A DNA stretch of 15,892 nucleotides, taken from contig JAJZVS010000032.1 in the NCBI GenBank assembly GCA_021845555.1, positions 1 to 15,892 on the forward strand, read 5' to 3'. Below are positions 14,944 through 15,892 of this stretch, one piece after another (positions within the stretch are counted from its first letter, which is position 1; every line of letters begins with the position of its first letter). The position numbers were made by a program, and so were the translations under genes. Below the pieces are notes generated by a model, which ran no database searches, was not told the DNA's origin, and was given only the letters and a program-made list of their open reading frames with translations. The stretch is from Pseudomonadota bacterium. GTDB lineage: Bacteria; Pseudomonadota; Alphaproteobacteria; Acetobacterales; Acetobacteraceae.

Positions 14944-15480
14944 TTACAGGCGCCAAGTAAGACCGCATTGGCGTGCTGCGCCCCCTGGACCCGCAGTAGG
15001 CGCTTTCCACGCGTCAGCACCGAGTCGACCGGCGTAGAACGTAACCGACTTGGTCGCTGTTCCCGGACCAACGCCGGCCGAAGCCGCCAGCGTCTCTACC
15101 AGGCGCGGGCCGAGAGACGGCAGGCCCACTTGTTCCGGCGGCATCAGATGCGCCCCCCCATTTCCGTCGCTCTCCAGCGCGCTCACCACCCCAGCGGCGC
15201 TCGTGAATCCTCCCACACCGCCAATCAAGTTTAGCACGAACCCCGCATCCCGATCCACATTCAGGATGCTCGCACTGCCCGAGGCCGGGGGCCGCAGTCC
15301 CCGTCTTGATGCCGCCGACGACCGCGTTCACGCGGTCCCCTTCGCGGTCGCCGATGCCGTTGGCACCGAACCAAGCCGTCGCACGGTCAGGAAGGGCCGC
15401 GATATTGACCGAATCCGAGTATCAGAGCGCGGCTGCTCCCGCAGCGGCATCGTCGTTGCGACACCGCCGGAAGCAATCCT
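14944..15480 (-). pseudogene. Eroded gene fragment, secreted repeat-type protein
   Basis: The minus strand reads as a decayed protein. From about 15470 the frame gives NDDAAAGAAAL, then TGA (15422-15424), then YSDSVNIAALPDRATAWFG and DRVNAVVGGIKTGTAAPG. Near 15290 the sense shifts to another frame: SASILNVDRDAGFVLNLIGG followed by VGGFTSAAGVVSALESDGNGG. An in-frame stop and a frameshift therefore break it. The Gly/Ala/Asp-rich style is that of large secreted or calcium-binding repeat proteins, but I cannot name the family. A plus-strand frame over 15050-15523 is the shadow of this. The remaining 170 bases up to the right inner repeat (about 15481-15650) show nothing I can interpret. Confidence 0.4.
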
Positions 15481-15650
15481 CGACGCCGAATGCATTGATT
15501 CGTTGTCACCCTCGTTGCCTTAATTTTGTGTCTTCCGAATCCGGCCCTTTTACTGCATGAGGCCCCGACCCGACTCCGGCCGATGCTATCCCTCGGCCGC
15601 TCCATTCCCGATTAGGACTTCCGAGGTCCGAGTCTATGCGATTGTTTCTG

Positions 15651-15670
15651 TGACATTTTATGGGTCATAA
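15651..15670 (-). repeat. Inner copy of the right end motif
   Basis: TGACATTTTATGGGTCATAA immediately precedes the terminal copy, giving an exact 20-bp period. Its reverse complement matches the terminal copy at 16 of 20 positions. Confidence 0.75.
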
Positions 15671-15694
15671 TGACGTTTTATGCGTCATCCGACA
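15671..15694 (-). repeat. Right terminal inverted repeat
   Basis: This 24-bp end runs from TGACGTTTTATGCGTCAT to CCGACA and is the inverted partner of 13831-13854. It is followed directly by GCTAT. Confidence 0.78.
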
Positions 15695-15699
15695 GCTAT
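15695..15699. repeat. Right copy of the 5-bp target-site duplication GCTAT
   Basis: It is identical to 13826-13830 and directly follows the CA terminus. It contains the stop codon of rnhA (TAG on the minus strand, 15696-15698). Confidence 0.8.
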
Positions 15700-15892
15700 C
15701 GCCCCCCGGCCGCCCGCTCCCGCGCCGCGGTCGCCAGCGCGTCCGCCCGTTCGTTCATCCGGTCGCCGGCGTGGCCACGGACCCAGCGCCACTCGATCTT
15801 GTGCCCCGCCGCCGCCGCCAGCAGCCGGTGCCACAGGTCCATGTTCGCCACGGGATCGCCGGCCGCGTTGCGCCAGTTGCGCCGCACCCAGC
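15696..15892 (-). CDS. rnhA: Ribonuclease HI, C-terminal part (5' end outside the window)
   Basis: About 64 C-terminal residues are present. They match the end of bacterial RNase HI, which cuts the RNA strand of RNA-DNA hybrids. Recognisable pieces are RRNWRNAAGDPVANMDLW, then LLAAAAGHKIEWRWVRGHAG with the conserved catalytic-loop His of WVRGHAG, then NERADALATAA with the last metal-binding Asp. The chain ends in a short ERAAGGR tail and TAG. The stop codon lies inside the right target duplication of the adjacent transposon, yet the reading frame is undamaged. Before the insertion this gene would have stood directly upstream of the PEP-CTERM gene promoter, on the same strand. Confidence 0.93.
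   Translation of the reverse strand, partial: WVRRNWRNAAGDPVANMDLWHRLLAAAAGHKIEWRWVRGHAGDRMNERADALATAARERAAGGR

Larger units (their letters stand above)
13831..15694. mobile_element. Non-autonomous TG...CA transposon with multiple end repeats (Tn7/Tn5053- or IS21-like ends)
   Basis: This 1,864-bp insertion begins TGTTGG and ends CCGACA. Its 24-bp ends are inverted repeats matching at 18 of 24 positions, and it is flanked by the 5-bp duplication GCTAT. Further copies of the end motif lie inside each end in inverted orientation: CATAACCTGTCA-type on the left, TGACRTTTTATG-type on the right. TG...CA termini, arrays of recombinase-binding repeats and 5-bp duplications are known for elements moved by TnsB/TniA and IstA-type DDE recombinases. 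No transposase or ATPase frame is present, so it would need help in trans or be a deleted remnant. The interior carries one AT-richer gene (14282-14872) and eroded high-G+C coding fragments. Boundaries are seen directly; the family is inferred. Confidence 0.78.

Noticed and set aside
15050..15523. A 157-codon plus-strand frame inside the element
   Set aside because: The residue pattern is shadow-like, and the opposite strand shows more protein-like, though broken, sequence.

Overview
The window is a high-G+C chromosomal segment, by eye close to 70% G+C, with dense genes and short spacers. Gene content and codon use suggest an alphaproteobacterium, most plausibly of the Acetobacteraceae/Rhodospirillales type. 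That placement rests on an EipB-like envelope protein, an FdxA-type 7Fe-8S ferredoxin and overall composition; it is an inference, because no marker RNA is present.

Layout. Positions 1-457 (minus) hold the N-terminal part of a luciferase-like flavin oxidoreductase. A plus-strand run follows: a Xre/ParS-type antitoxin overlapping a RES-domain toxin (594-1573), a ferritin-like di-iron protein (1651-2610), and a very large cyclic-di-GMP signalling protein with order GAF-GAF-GAF-GGDEF-globin-GAF-EAL (2817-7123). A one-base frameshift near 5775 splits that protein into two reading frames. Next come fdxA (7322-7654) and a 3-hydroxyisobutyrate dehydrogenase-family enzyme (7826-8710). A 23-bp-stem hairpin (8757-8809) separates these from the convergent minus-strand genes. 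Those are an EipB-like periplasmic protein (8813-9619), a methyltransferase-glycosyltransferase fusion (9712-11418), a short-chain dehydrogenase with no tyrosine (11455-12213), and a PEP-CTERM surface protein (12233-13672). The last three are tightly packed, read in the order PEP-CTERM, SDR, MT-GT, and look like one transcription unit. The 3' part of ribonuclease HI lies at the right edge (15696-15892, minus).

The most notable object is a 1,864-bp insertion at 13831-15694. It has TG...CA termini, a 24-bp imperfect terminal inverted repeat (18/24 identical), and a perfect 5-bp target duplication (GCTAT). Extra copies of the end motif lie inside: three more on the left and one more on the right. 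This is the end architecture of elements moved by TnsB/TniA/IstA-type DDE recombinases (Tn7-like, Tn5053-like, IS21-like). No transposase is encoded between the ends. The element instead carries an AT-richer gene for a small membrane protein with a possible bacterial PH-like domain, plus eroded high-G+C coding fragments. It appears to be a non-autonomous cargo-bearing transposon. It sits exactly over the stop codon of rnhA and leaves that gene intact.

The genes do not form one pathway. The recurrent themes are the cell envelope and surface (EipB-like, PEP-CTERM, MT-GT), redox and signalling (ferredoxin, di-iron protein, globin-containing c-di-GMP enzyme), and mobile or addiction-type accessory DNA.
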